Shown: positions 26,914 to 36,802, counted from the first letter of the stretch. The stretch: 64,000 nucleotides of DNA from Streptomyces venezuelae ATCC 10712 (GCF_008639165.1 NZ_CP029197.1:4153501-4217500); one strand, 5' to 3'. Numbers and translations are program-made. The notes: generated by a model from the sequence alone, not told the origin.

Positions 26914-29232
26914 ATGTCCATTTTCAGTTCTGACCACGCCGTCATGCCCGAGAACGACGAGATCGTCGAGGCCGTAGCGGCCACCGAGACCGTCGAGACG
27001 GCCGTGATCGAGGCCGACGACATCATCGACGCCGTCGACACCGACGCCGACTCCGCCGAGGAGCCGGCCGAGCCCACCATCACCTTCGGCGACCTCGGTC
27101 TGCCGGAGGGCGTCGTGCGCAAGCTCGCGCAGAACGGCGTCACCACCCCCTTCCCGATCCAGGCCGCGACCATCCCGGACGCCCTGGCCGGCAAGGACAT
27201 CCTGGGCCGTGGCCGTACCGGCTCCGGCAAGACCCTCTCCTTCGGTCTCCCGCTGCTCGCCACCCTGGCCGGCGGTCACACCGACAAGAAGAAGCCCCGC
27301 GGCGTCATCCTCACCCCGACCCGCGAGCTCGCGATGCAGGTCGCGGACGCCCTCCAGCCGTACGGCGACGTGCTCGGCCTCAAGATGAAGGTCGTCTGCG
27401 GCGGTACGTCCATGGGCAACCAGATCTACGCCCTCGAGCGCGGCGTCGACATCCTCGTCGCCACCCCGGGCCGACTGCGCGACATCATCAACCGCGGCGC
27501 CTGCTCCCTGGAGAACGTCCAGATCGCCGTCCTCGACGAGGCCGACCAGATGGCCGACCTGGGCTTCCTGCCCGAGGTCACCGAGCTGCTCGACCAGGTT
27601 CCGGTCGGCGGCCAGCGCCTCCTCTTCTCCGCCACCCTGGAGAACGAGATCGACAGCCTGGTCAAGCGCTACCTGGTGGACCCGGTCACGCACGAGGTCG
27701 ACCCGTCCGCCGGTGCCGTCACCACCATGACCCACCACGTCCTCGTCGTGAAGCCGAAGGACAAGGCGCCGGTCACCGCCGCCATCGCCGCCCGCAAGGG
27801 CCGCACCATCATCTTCGTCCGCACCCAGCTGGGCGCCGACCGCATCGCGGAGCAGCTGCGCGACGCCGGTGTGAAGGCCGACGCGCTGCACGGCGGCATG
27901 ACCCAGGGCGCCCGTACGCGCACCCTCGCCGACTTCAAGGACGGCTACGTCAACGCGCTCGTCGCGACCGACGTCGCCGCCCGAGGCATCCACGTCGACG
28001 GCATCGACCTGGTGCTCAACGTGGACCCGGCCGGCGACCACAAGGACTACCTGCACCGCTCGGGCCGCACCGCCCGCGCCGGCCGCTCCGGTGTCGTGGT
28101 CTCCCTGGCCCTGCCGCACCAGCGCCGCCAGATCTTCCGGCTGATGGAGGACGCGGGCGTCGACGCCTCGCGCCACATCGTCGGCGGCGCCGGCGCGTTC
28201 GACCCCGAGGTCGCCGAGATCACCGGCGCCCGTTCGCTGACCGAGGTCCAGGCCGACTCGGCGAACAACGCGGCCAAGCAGGCCGAGCGCGAGGTCGTCG
28301 ACCTGACCAAGCAGCTGGAGCGCCTCCAGCGCCGCGCGGTCGAGCTCCGCGAGGAGGCCGACCGTCTGGTGGCCCGCGCCGCCCGTGAGCGCGGCGAGGA
28401 CCCCGAGGCCGCCGTCGCCGAGGTGACCGAGGCCGCCGAGGCCGAGGTCGCGGCCGCAGCCGTCGAGGCCGAGCGTGCCGCCCGCGCCGAGGAGCAGCGC
28501 CGCGAGGAGCGCCCGGCCCGTGACGAGCGCGGCAACTACGAGCGCCGTGACCGTGGCGGCTTCAACCGCGACGACCGCGGCGACCGTGGCGACCGTGGTG
28601 GGTTCCGTGGTGGCGACCGCGGCGGTGACCGTGGCGGCTTCCGCCGCGACGACCGTCCGTCCGGTGGTTTCCGTCGCGATGACCGTCCGTCGGGTGGCTT
28701 CAACCGTGACGACCGTGGTGGCCGTTCTTTCGAGCGTCGTGACAACGACCGTCCGTCCGGTGGTTTCCGTCGCGATGACCGTCCTTCGGGTGGCTTCAAC
28801 CGTGACGACCGTGGTGGCCGTTCTTTCGAGCGTCGTGACAACGACCGTCCGTCCGGTGGTTTCCGTCGTGACGACCGTCCTTCGGGTGGCTTCAACCGTG
28901 ACGACCGTGGCGGCCGTTCTTTCGAGCGTCGTGACAACGACCGTCCGTCCGGTGGTTTCCGTCGTGACGACCGTCCTTCGGGTGGCTTCAACCGTGACGA
29001 CCGCGGTGGCCGTTCCTTCGACCGCCGTGACGACCGCCCCTCCGGCGGCCACCGCGGCAGCGACCGCCCGTTCAACCGTGACCGTCGCGACGACCGCCCC
29101 TCCGGCGGCTTCCGCCCGGGCGGCGGCGACCGCCCCTACGGCCGTCGTGACGACCACCGCGGCACCGGCACCGGCTCGGCCGGCGGCTTCGCCCGCCGCG
29201 ACGACAAGCCGCGCTGGAAGCGCAACGGCTGA
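26914..29232 (+). CDS. DEAD-box RNA helicase with long Arg/Gly/Asp-rich repeat tail
   Basis: 772 residues. An acidic N-terminal extension (about 55 residues) precedes the Q-motif (TFGDLGL...TPFPIQ). Motif I GRTGSGKT, Ia PTREL, II DEAD in VLDEADQMADLG, III SAT, and VI HRSGRTARAGRSG are all intact, so it should be an active RNA-dependent ATPase. A Glu/Ala-rich coiled stretch (residues 450-530) leads into a 240-residue disordered tail of Arg-Arg-Asp-Asp-Arg and Ser-Gly-Gly-Phe units, of the RGG type that binds RNA and drives condensation. The tail holds three exact-length 96-bp repeats. A role in ribosome assembly or cold adaptation is likely by family. Confidence 0.95.
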   Translation: MSIFSSDHAVMPENDEIVEAVAATETVETAVIEADDIIDAVDTDADSAEEPAEPTITFGDLGLPEGVVRKLAQNGVTTPFPIQAATIPDALAGKDILGRGRTGSGKTLSFGLPLLATLAGGHTDKKKPRGVILTPTRELAMQVADALQPYGDVLGLKMKVVCGGTSMGNQIYALERGVDILVATPGRLRDIINRGACSLENVQIAVLDEADQMADLGFLPEVTELLDQVPVGGQRLLFSATLENEIDSLVKRYLVDPVTHEVDPSAGAVTTMTHHVLVVKPKDKAPVTAAIAARKGRTIIFVRTQLGADRIAEQLRDAGVKADALHGGMTQGARTRTLADFKDGYVNALVATDVAARGIHVDGIDLVLNVDPAGDHKDYLHRSGRTARAGRSGVVVSLALPHQRRQIFRLMEDAGVDASRHIVGGAGAFDPEVAEITGARSLTEVQADSANNAAKQAEREVVDLTKQLERLQRRAVELREEADRLVARAARERGEDPEAAVAEVTEAAEAEVAAAAVEAERAARAEEQRREERPARDERGNYERRDRGGFNRDDRGDRGDRGGFRGGDRGGDRGGFRRDDRPSGGFRRDDRPSGGFNRDDRGGRSFERRDNDRPSGGFRRDDRPSGGFNRDDRGGRSFERRDNDRPSGGFRRDDRPSGGFNRDDRGGRSFERRDNDRPSGGFRRDDRPSGGFNRDDRGGRSFDRRDDRPSGGHRGSDRPFNRDRRDDRPSGGFRPGGGDRPYGRRDDHRGTGTGSAGGFARRDDKPRWKRNG
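28711..29038 (+). repeat. 96-bp coding tandem repeats in the helicase tail
   Basis: Copies begin at 28711, 28807 and 28903, with a partial fourth from 28999. The 32-residue unit starts DRGGRSFERRDNDRPSGG. Copies differ at only a few, mostly silent, positions. The codons here are unusual for the genome: many T-ending codons (cgt, ggt, gtt-like) stand beside C-ending ones in the flanks. Confidence 0.93.
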
Positions 29233-29249
29233 CCTCACGTAGCAGGCTG

Positions 29250-29295
29250 AGCAGGGCCCGTACGACACTTCGGTGACGTACGGGCCCTGCTTCTT
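29250..29295 (+). terminator. Terminator of the DEAD-box helicase gene
   Basis: A 14-bp perfect stem (29250-29263 with 29278-29291) with a 14-nt loop, followed by tcttt, 17 bp after the stop. Confidence 0.9.
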
Positions 29296-29463
29296 TGAAC
29301 AGGTTCGGAACTCGGTTCCGGGGCGGCGGAGCGGCTGTTAGCATCGGCGCATTCGCATGGGGGAGCTGCGGCTGGGGGGCCGCGAAGCGACGTCTGTTCC
29401 ACATGAGCACCGCTGTCCTTCCCCATGTCTCGACTTTCGTGCATGCCTCAGGGGAGGACCCGG

Positions 29464-31650
29464 GTGCCTCGTAGCGCTCTTCTACGCCATTCCATCGCGG
29501 CCGTCACCGCCGCGACCCTGCTCGCGGGCGTCGGCCCACTGGCCGCGACGGCGACCGCCGCCCCGGCCACCGCGGCGGCGACCGCCGCCGCCCAGATCGA
29601 CCCGTGGGCGGCGTCCGTACCGCTGACCGACGGCACGGCCATCCACAGCCTCGTGGACCTCAAGACGGCCAAGGACGGCGCGATCGTCGCGCTGTGGCAC
29701 CGGAGTCCCGTGGACCACAGCAAGAACGACCTCGTCGTGGCGGTGCGTCCCGCGGTCAGCTCCGCCTGGGGCGCGCCGCACGTCCTCGCCGAGCTGCCCA
29801 GCCAGCGCTCCGACGCCAACCTCACCGTCTCGGCCGACGGGTCCGTCACGGCGGGCTGGATGGAGTACCCGAACGACGGGGGGCCGGAGAACGAGAAGCC
29901 CGGCGCCGTATGGCGCATGTCCACCCTCGCCGCCGGTGGCACCACGTGGTCCGCCGCGTCCGTCATCATGACCGACCCCGGCTGGGTCCACAGCGGGCAG
30001 CTGGCCGGCTCGCCCTCGGGCGAGCTCGTCGCGGTCTGGCAGAAGTTCTCGGAAGGGAAGGCCGGGGTGTGGTCCTCGGTCCGCCCCGCCCCGGGCGAGG
30101 CCTGGTCGGAGCCGCTGCGGATCGACGAGCCCCTGGCCGACGGAGGGGTCAACGGCTCGCCGGAGCTCGTCTACTCGGATCAGGGCACCGCCACCCTCGC
30201 CTTCGTCCAGGGCACCGGCAGGACCGGCGAGGTCAAGGTCAGCGACCGCACGGCCGGAGGCACGTGGACCACGCCGGTCCCCGTCTCCAAGGCCGGCATG
30301 TACCCCACCGGCCTCACCCTGGCCATCGGTCGGAGCGGCCACGCCGCGCTGGCCTGGGCCACGACGGACGACCCCACGTCCGGGTCGTCGACGCAGGTGC
30401 TCGCCGTACGCCCGGCCGGCAGCCTGACCTGGGGTGCCGAGGAGCCGGCCAACGGCTTCCGCACGGGGGCCTGGCGCGAGGTCGCCGTCAACGGGCGGGG
30501 TGACGTCACCCTGCTCGGCGTCGCCGCAGACGAGGCCACCGGCTTCGGCGCACGGACCACGACGCGGTCCGCCACCGGCGGCTGGTCCGCCCTGAAGACG
30601 CTCTCCTCCGGATACGTCCAGGACGACCAGTTCGATCTGACGGTCGGGGCCGACGACACCTTCCACGCGGTGTGGACGCAGGAGAAGACGTTGATGACGT
30701 CCTCGCGCGTCGACGGCGTCTGGTCCGCCGCTCCGACGCGGCTCTCCACCCACACCAGCGGCTACTCCCTCGGCAAGGTCACCACCGACGCCGCCGACCG
30801 GCCCGTCGCCGTGTGGGAGCAGTCCAGCGGCGACTTCACCAACGAGCTGCGGGCGGCCACCACCGCCCCCGCCCCCGTCAAGCCGCTCCCCAAGTGGCGG
30901 GACCACAGCGGTGACGGGAAGGGCGACCTGCTCGCGCTGACCCCGGCCGGCGCGCTGACCGTGCGGACGGGCACGGGCACCGGCGGACTCGGGACCGGGG
31001 CCACGGCGGCCGGCTGGCCGGCGACGTCGACGGTCGTCCCCTTCGGGGACCTGTCGGGCGACCGGTGCAACGACCTGCTGGTCCGCAGCTCCACCGGTGT
31101 GCTGACGCGGCACGACGGCGGCTGCGGCACGGCGTTCGCGCCGGGCGGCCCGCAGCGCACTCTCGGCGGGGGCTGGAACAGCTACAACACCCTGACCGCG
31201 CCGGGTGACCTGACCGGCGACGGCCGGACGGACCTGCTGGCGCGCACGCCGGCCGGCGAGCTGTGGATGTACGCCGACGACGGCGCGGGCACGTTCAAGT
31301 CCCGGGTGCGGCTCGGCGGTGGCTGGCAGATCTTCAACTCGGTCGTCGGCGTCGGTGATCTGAACGGCGACAAGGCCGGCGACCTGCTGGCCCGCGACAC
31401 GACCGGTGTGCTGTGGCGGTACGACGGCAACGGCAAGGGCGCGTTCGCGTCCCGCGTCCGGGTCGGCGGCGGCTGGCAGGCCTACAACGCGCTCGCGGGC
31501 GTCGGTGACCTCACCGGCGACGGCAGGGCGGACCTGGTGGCCCGCGACACCACGGGTGTGCTGTGGCGGTACGACGGCGACGGCAAGGGCGCGTTCGCGT
31601 CCCGCGTGAAGGTCGGCGGCGGCTGGCAGATGTACAAGACGCTGTCGTGA
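29464..31650 (+). CDS. Secreted FG-GAP/VCBS repeat protein (paralogue A)
   Basis: 728 residues from a GTG with GGGGAGG 7 nt upstream; the signal peptide (HSIAAVTAATLLAGVGPLAATATAAPA) starts right after. The N-terminal 470 residues look like a beta-propeller built of repeated strands with Trp and Asp-Gly turns. The C-terminal 240 residues hold four to five FG-GAP repeats of the form GDLTGDGRTDLLAR ... VGGGWQ, each with an Asp-rich calcium-binding loop. Such proteins are extracellular and bind carbohydrate or protein ligands. The C-terminal region resembles that of the next gene, so the two are likely to be paralogues in this part. Confidence 0.88.
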   Translation: MPRSALLRHSIAAVTAATLLAGVGPLAATATAAPATAAATAAAQIDPWAASVPLTDGTAIHSLVDLKTAKDGAIVALWHRSPVDHSKNDLVVAVRPAVSSAWGAPHVLAELPSQRSDANLTVSADGSVTAGWMEYPNDGGPENEKPGAVWRMSTLAAGGTTWSAASVIMTDPGWVHSGQLAGSPSGELVAVWQKFSEGKAGVWSSVRPAPGEAWSEPLRIDEPLADGGVNGSPELVYSDQGTATLAFVQGTGRTGEVKVSDRTAGGTWTTPVPVSKAGMYPTGLTLAIGRSGHAALAWATTDDPTSGSSTQVLAVRPAGSLTWGAEEPANGFRTGAWREVAVNGRGDVTLLGVAADEATGFGARTTTRSATGGWSALKTLSSGYVQDDQFDLTVGADDTFHAVWTQEKTLMTSSRVDGVWSAAPTRLSTHTSGYSLGKVTTDAADRPVAVWEQSSGDFTNELRAATTAPAPVKPLPKWRDHSGDGKGDLLALTPAGALTVRTGTGTGGLGTGATAAGWPATSTVVPFGDLSGDRCNDLLVRSSTGVLTRHDGGCGTAFAPGGPQRTLGGGWNSYNTLTAPGDLTGDGRTDLLARTPAGELWMYADDGAGTFKSRVRLGGGWQIFNSVVGVGDLNGDKAGDLLARDTTGVLWRYDGNGKGAFASRVRVGGGWQAYNALAGVGDLTGDGRADLVARDTTGVLWRYDGDGKGAFASRVKVGGGWQMYKTLS

Positions 31651-31664
31651 TCCGCGACGCGTAG

Positions 31665-31706
31665 ACCGGGGCCCGTGCGGCGGACATCCGCCGCACGGGC
31701 CCCGGT
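31665..31706 (+). terminator. Hairpin between the two FG-GAP genes
   Basis: A perfect 20-bp stem (31665-31684 with 31687-31706) around a 2-nt centre, with no T-run, 14 bp after the first FG-GAP gene. The two paralogues are therefore probably separate transcripts. Confidence 0.88.
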
Positions 31707-31756
31707 CCGGCTTCCGCACCGTTTCCTCAGCTTTCAGAACTCCCGGGGAGGGACCC

Positions 31757-34700
31757 TTGTTGGCACGCTCATCGCGCGGGCGCGCGCGTACGGCCGTCGT
31801 CGCCGCCACGCTCATCGCCTCGGTGATCGGCGCGGCGCCGGCCCACGCCGTACCGGCCGCCGCGCCGACGGCGCTGCCGGCCGCCGTACCGCCCGGCGAC
31901 CAGCTCGACATCACGCCCCACTGGCGGACCCAGCCCCGGCAGGTGACGGTCTCCGCCGTCTCCGCCGGCGGTTTCGCGCACGAGACCGAGGACTCCGACC
32001 CGGCCTTCGGCGGCGAACTCTTCTGGACCGACTTCGCGACCGGCCGGACCGCGTCCCTCGGGTACGGCTCCGGCACCCCGGCCTTCGCGGAGAGCGGCGT
32101 CGGCGGGCGGTACGCGTACGTCCGCTCCGGCGCCGGCAGCCACGCCCTGCGCGACCTCGCCACTGGTACCGAAGAGCCGCTGACCATCCCGCGCGACGCG
32201 AGCTACCGGGGTCTGCTCGGCGACACCCTGCTCTTCCAGCAGTACGAGTCCGAGGAGTCGACGCAGACGACCACCGGCTACTACCTGCGGCGCGTCGGGG
32301 ACCCCGCGGGCACGAAGATCCCCGTGACCGGCTTCCCCGAGGGCGCCGGCCTCCACATGGCGCGGCTCGTCGCGGGCGACGACACCGCCGCCGTGATCCG
32401 CTTCGGCCGGTCCGCCACCGACCCGTACGACCTCACCGACCTCGGCCTCGTCGACCTGCGGACCGGGCGGATGACGGTGATCGACGCGCCCACCTCCGCC
32501 GGGCAGAGCATCCTCGTCGCGCCGGTCGCCCTGAGCGCCGACCGGATCGCGTGGATCGACCGCGACCGTCGGGTGCACGTCCGCGAGCGGTCCGCGCCCC
32601 TCGGCCCCGAGCGGACGTACGCACTGCCCGAGGGCCTGAGCGCCGCCCGCATCGGCCTGGTCGGCGACTGGGTCCTCGCCGTCGGCGAGGCCGGCGGCGT
32701 CGACTCCGCCCTGCGGCGGCCGCTGGTCGCGCTCTCCCCCGAGGGCGTCCCGCAGACGCTCCTGGAGAAGGCGGAACCGGAGATCAACCAGATCGCCGGC
32801 GGGGCCGGCGCGGCCGTCGTCGGCGGCTCGTCCGCCACCGACTGGTCCCTGCTGAAGGCCGTCCCGGGGAAGGGCGGCGGCGCGCCGGCGCTGGAGAAGC
32901 TGCGCCGGGTCGAGCCGTTGGCGACGGCGGTGCAGTCGCTCGCCCTCGGCGCGGGCCGCCTCTCCACCCTGGAGCAGGACGGCGGGCTGAGCCGGGGGTT
33001 CTTCGCGTGGGACCTGCCGGTCGCCCCGCTGCACACCGGCGCGCCGGAGCCCGCGCCGGTCGGCTCCGAGGAGCGGCTGGAGCCCACGACCCCGCTGTTC
33101 GACTCCGGTGACGGCCGCACGGTCCACCTGGCCCGCGGCGGCTCCGGTCTCGACGTGGTCGGGCGGCGCTCCGCGAAGGAGGCAGCCAGGGTCTCCACGG
33201 GCAAGACCAGCGGATGGCTCGCCGACGCCTCCGGCCGCTGGGCGGTCTTCCAGGGCGGGCGGCCGACCGTCGCCGGCGTCCTCGTCCCCGGCGAGGAGAC
33301 CCTCGTCGTCGACCTGGACGCCGCCCCCGGAGCACCGTCCGTCGTGAAGCGGCAGCCGCAGACGGCGGCCGCCCTGCGGGGCGACACGCTGTTCGCCGGC
33401 ACCGCGACGGCCGGCCAGGTGTCCCGGACGGACCTGGTCACGGGCAAGGACCTCGGCACGGTCGCGACCGGCGCCACCTGCCAGGCGACGGAGCTTCAGG
33501 TGACGGGCCGCTGGCTGTACTGGGCCTGCGCCCAGTTCGGCCGGCAGGGCGTCCTGGACCTCCAGACGGGCACGAGGATCGCCCTGCCCAGGGGCTCGTC
33601 CACCGGCGGCCTGCTCGGCGACGGCTTCGTCGTGGACCGGGACGGCGGCTCGTACCTGCGGCTGACCGACTTCCACACGGGGACGGCCGCCGCGCCGCGC
33701 ACGCTCGTGGACTCCGAGCCCCTGCCGGGCGTCCGCCGCGAGGGCTGGACCGTGGACCGCTTCGGCGGGGCCGTCGCCTACCGGGACGCCCAGGACCACG
33801 TCCACGTCGTGTGGACCGGCGTCCCCACCTCCGACCTCACCACCCTCGCGGCGCGGACCCCCGCGACCATGCGGGTGCAGGACGGCTGGCGGGCGTCCTG
33901 GGCGCTCTCCAAGCCCGCGGCGGCCTGGGAGCTCCAGCTGTTCGACCCGCACAGCTGGGAGCCGGTGCGTTCCTTCGCGGGCGGGGAGACCCGCGGCCGC
34001 GTCGACGTCGTCTGGGACGGCCGGACGGCGGCGGGCAAGCCCGTGCCCAATGGCTCGTACACCTGGCGGCTGCGGGCGAACACGGCCGACGGGAAGGGCG
34101 CCGACCTGCTCGTCGCCGGCTCGGTCTCGGTCTCCGGCGGCAGGCCGGTCTGGCGGGACCTGGCGGGCAACGACATGCAGGGCGAGCTGCTGGCCCTGGA
34201 CACCACGGGCGGCGTCTCGATGTACCGGGGCGACGGCTTCGGCGGTCTGTCGGGGCGGATGACGGCCACCGGCGCGAAGTTCGCGACCAGCACCGTCCTG
34301 GTGCCGTTCGGTGACGTGAACGCCGACGGCTGCGCGGACGTCCTGGCCCGGGTCGGCGACCAGCTGCGGGCCTACCGGCCGGGGTGCGGCAAGGTGGTGA
34401 CGGCCTCGTCGCCGTACACCCTCCTGGGCTCCGGCTGGGGCCAGTACGACGTGCTGACGTCCCCGGGCGACGCGAACGGCGACGGCTTCATCGACCTGAT
34501 CGTGCGCCAGACCACCACCGGTGACATGTACTTCTACGCGGGCACGGCCGACCACCGGCTCGCGCCCCGGGTGCGGATCGGCGTCAACTGGAAGCTGTAC
34601 AAGAAGATCGTCGGCGTCGGAGACCTCAACCGCGACGGGCGGGGCGACCTGCTCGGCGTGGACGCGGCCGGCGTGCTGTGGCGCTACTACGGCACGGCGA

Positions 34701-34918
34701 CCGGCGGCGTGACGCCGCGCGTCAGGGTCGGCGGCGGCTGGGGCGGCTACTCCGCCCTCGCCGGCGTCGGTGACATCTCCGGCGACGGCTGCGCGGACCT
34801 CGTCGCCCGCGACACCACCGGCAAGCTCTACGGCTACCCGGCCACCTGCGCCGGCGCCTACCAGAGCCGCGTCCTGATCGGCTCGGGCGGCTGGAACACC
34901 TTCAAGGCCCTGTTCTGA
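31757..34918 (+). CDS. Secreted FG-GAP/VCBS repeat protein (paralogue B)
   Basis: 1053 residues. The start is a TTG (31757, or the adjacent TTG at 31760) behind a strong GGGGAGGG site; no ATG or GTG gives an intact signal peptide (RTAVVAATLIASVIGAAPAHA). A large beta-rich propeller-like region (residues 40-700) with repeated Gly-Asp-Trp-Val and Trp-Thr-Asp motifs is followed by a FlgD-like segment near residue 720-780 (TRGRVDVVWDGRTAAGKPVPNGSYTWRL split by a turn), and then FG-GAP repeats with loops such as GDVNADGCADVLAR and GDANGDGFIDLIVR. It is extracellular; the ligand is unknown. The last 270 residues match the layout of paralogue A. Confidence 0.87.
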   Translation: MLARSSRGRARTAVVAATLIASVIGAAPAHAVPAAAPTALPAAVPPGDQLDITPHWRTQPRQVTVSAVSAGGFAHETEDSDPAFGGELFWTDFATGRTASLGYGSGTPAFAESGVGGRYAYVRSGAGSHALRDLATGTEEPLTIPRDASYRGLLGDTLLFQQYESEESTQTTTGYYLRRVGDPAGTKIPVTGFPEGAGLHMARLVAGDDTAAVIRFGRSATDPYDLTDLGLVDLRTGRMTVIDAPTSAGQSILVAPVALSADRIAWIDRDRRVHVRERSAPLGPERTYALPEGLSAARIGLVGDWVLAVGEAGGVDSALRRPLVALSPEGVPQTLLEKAEPEINQIAGGAGAAVVGGSSATDWSLLKAVPGKGGGAPALEKLRRVEPLATAVQSLALGAGRLSTLEQDGGLSRGFFAWDLPVAPLHTGAPEPAPVGSEERLEPTTPLFDSGDGRTVHLARGGSGLDVVGRRSAKEAARVSTGKTSGWLADASGRWAVFQGGRPTVAGVLVPGEETLVVDLDAAPGAPSVVKRQPQTAAALRGDTLFAGTATAGQVSRTDLVTGKDLGTVATGATCQATELQVTGRWLYWACAQFGRQGVLDLQTGTRIALPRGSSTGGLLGDGFVVDRDGGSYLRLTDFHTGTAAAPRTLVDSEPLPGVRREGWTVDRFGGAVAYRDAQDHVHVVWTGVPTSDLTTLAARTPATMRVQDGWRASWALSKPAAAWELQLFDPHSWEPVRSFAGGETRGRVDVVWDGRTAAGKPVPNGSYTWRLRANTADGKGADLLVAGSVSVSGGRPVWRDLAGNDMQGELLALDTTGGVSMYRGDGFGGLSGRMTATGAKFATSTVLVPFGDVNADGCADVLARVGDQLRAYRPGCGKVVTASSPYTLLGSGWGQYDVLTSPGDANGDGFIDLIVRQTTTGDMYFYAGTADHRLAPRVRIGVNWKLYKKIVGVGDLNRDGRGDLLGVDAAGVLWRYYGTATGGVTPRVRVGGGWGGYSALAGVGDISGDGCADLVARDTTGKLYGYPATCAGAYQSRVLIGSGGWNTFKALF

Positions 34919-35089
34919 TCCCTGTGCCGCGCCCCCGGGCCCCCGCCGGCCCGGGGGCGCGGCACGGCCCCCGCCGACCCGGAACACCGGCCACCGGCCC
35001 GGGCGCACGGCACGCGCCCGGGCCCGTGTCGGATACCCGATCGGTTCGGGGGATCACTCGGGCTATGCTGCACGGGTGTGCTTGTCCAC

Positions 35090-35162
35090 GGGCCGTTAGC
35101 TCAATTGGCAGAGCAGCGGACTTTTAATCCGTTGGTTGTGGGTTCGAGTCCCACACGGCCTA
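35090..35162 (+). tRNA. tRNA-Lys(TTT)
   Basis: 73 nt. Acceptor GGGCCGT with ACGGCCT (a G-U pair at the top), discriminator A, anticodon loop CTTTTAA, T-loop TTCGAGT. Confidence 0.96.
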
Positions 35163-35201
35163 CGTGTGGCAGCCGGGGGTGGAGACCTCCGCGCCGCCGA
35201 G

Positions 35202-35240
35202 AAGCGCCCCGCCCGGTTCCGACCGGGCGGGGCGCTTTCG
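35202..35240 (+). terminator. Hairpin terminator of tRNA-Lys
   Basis: A 16-bp perfect stem (35202-35217 with 35222-35237), 4-nt loop, then tcgtg. It is a variant of the tRNA-linked hairpin family, with GGCGCTTTCGTG as foot and tail. Confidence 0.88.
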
Positions 35241-35380
35241 TGCACCTGGCCCCATCGGCGGGGCTGGGGAACGTTTTTGCGGGAAGGCATCTTTCCGGGC
35301 GCGGGGTGCGTCACCGTAGGTGAGTCTGGGACGTGGCCGCCCGGACGCGGGCGGGACGTCGAGCACGGAGGTGGGGAACG

Positions 35381-36802
35381 GTGGCGGTGTACGGGGCCGG
35401 TGATCCGATGGAGCAGGCCCGGACGCTGGCGCGGTGGGCGCTCGGTGCCGCCGCGCTGGCGGTCGTGCTGCTGTTGACGGGCCTCGGTGGCGCCGGGGTG
35501 CTGGTCCTGCTCGGCGCGTTCGCGGGGCTCGCCTGTTCGGCCGTGGGCATCTGGTGGTTCCTCGCCCACCGCGGGCCGCTGCGGGTGTCCGGTGCGCTGC
35601 TCGCCGTCGGCGCGCCGCTCGCCGTCCTCGTCATGTACGCCGTCTGGGGGCCCTGGCTGACGGCGCTCGGAGCCCTGGCGTCCTGGGGCGTGGCGCTGGT
35701 CTGCGCGCGGGCCGCCCTGCGCCTCATCCGGGACGTGAACGGCGGGCCGCGCCGCCCGCGGCCGAAGCGGCGGCCCCGGCCCAAGCGGCCCGTACTGATC
35801 ATGAACCCGAAGTCCGGGGGCGGGAAGGTCGCCCGCTTCGGGCTGGTCGAGCGGGCCGAGAAGCTGGGCGCGCGGGTCGTCCTCATCGACCCGTCGGTCG
35901 AGACCGACGTCGCCGCGCTCGCCCGGGAGGCCGTCGCGGACGGCGCCGACCTGCTCGGGGTGGCCGGCGGGGACGGCACCCAGGCGCTGGTCGCGGCCGT
36001 GGCCGCCGAGCACGACCTGCCGTTCCTCGTCATCTCGGCCGGCACCCGCAACCACTTCGCCCTCGACCTGGGCCTGGACCGCGCCGACCCGACGACCTGT
36101 CTGGACGCCCTCGTCGACGGCGAGGAACTCCGCGTCGACCTCGGGTCGGTGGCCGGGCGGGCGTTCGTGAACACCGTCTCCTTCGGTGTGTACGCCGATG
36201 TCGTCCAGCACCCCGAGTACCGCGACGCGAAGGCCGGCACCGCCGTCGAGGTCCTGCCCGACCTGCTCCAGGGCGGGGGCGGAGACCGGCTCGACGCGCT
36301 CGCCGACGGTGTCCGGCTGCCCGCCCAGCAGGCGCTCCTCGTCAGCAACAACGCGTACGCCGCGCCCGATCCGTTCAGTGCCGCCGCCGCCCGGAGACCC
36401 CGCCTGGACAGCGGGAAGCTGGGGGTGATCGCCGTCCGGGTCGACGGGGCCGCGCAGGCCGCCGAGATGGCCGTACTGGGCACCCAGTCGACCGGGTTGA
36501 ACGTCCTGACGGCCGCCCGGGTCGAGGTGACGGGGAAGGCCGCGGCGCCCGTGCCCCCGCCCGCCTCGGCCATCGTCCCCGCGCAGGCCCCGGCCCCCGG
36601 CGCCCCCGGCACCATCGCCGTGGCCGTCGACGGTGAGGCGCTGACCCTGCCCACCCCCGTCGTCTGCACCCTGCGCCCCCGCGCCCTGCGGGTGCTCGTG
36701 CCGCGGCACCGGCCGGGCGTCATCGAGCCCCAGCCGCCACTGGACTGGCGGCGCATCACCGAAATCGCCTTCCAGCCCACTTCGAGGAGCAGCGGTTCAT
36801 GA
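35381..36802 (+). CDS. Diacylglycerol/lipid kinase with N-terminal membrane domain
   Basis: 473 residues from a GTG with GGAGG 9 nt upstream; ATG at 35408 is an alternative. Three to four membrane helices occupy residues 15-115, then a basic linker (RRPRPKRRPRPKRP). The catalytic domain has the nucleotide loop MNPKSGGGKV, the kinase signature GVAGGDGTQA and the conserved SAGTRNHFALDLGLD. It phosphorylates diacylglycerol or a related lipid alcohol. It overlaps by 4 bp a PAP2 phosphatase gene, so kinase and phosphatase are made together. Confidence 0.92.
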   Translation: MAVYGAGDPMEQARTLARWALGAAALAVVLLLTGLGGAGVLVLLGAFAGLACSAVGIWWFLAHRGPLRVSGALLAVGAPLAVLVMYAVWGPWLTALGALASWGVALVCARAALRLIRDVNGGPRRPRPKRRPRPKRPVLIMNPKSGGGKVARFGLVERAEKLGARVVLIDPSVETDVAALAREAVADGADLLGVAGGDGTQALVAAVAAEHDLPFLVISAGTRNHFALDLGLDRADPTTCLDALVDGEELRVDLGSVAGRAFVNTVSFGVYADVVQHPEYRDAKAGTAVEVLPDLLQGGGGDRLDALADGVRLPAQQALLVSNNAYAAPDPFSAAAARRPRLDSGKLGVIAVRVDGAAQAAEMAVLGTQSTGLNVLTAARVEVTGKAAAPVPPPASAIVPAQAPAPGAPGTIAVAVDGEALTLPTPVVCTLRPRALRVLVPRHRPGVIEPQPPLDWRRITEIAFQPTSRSSGS

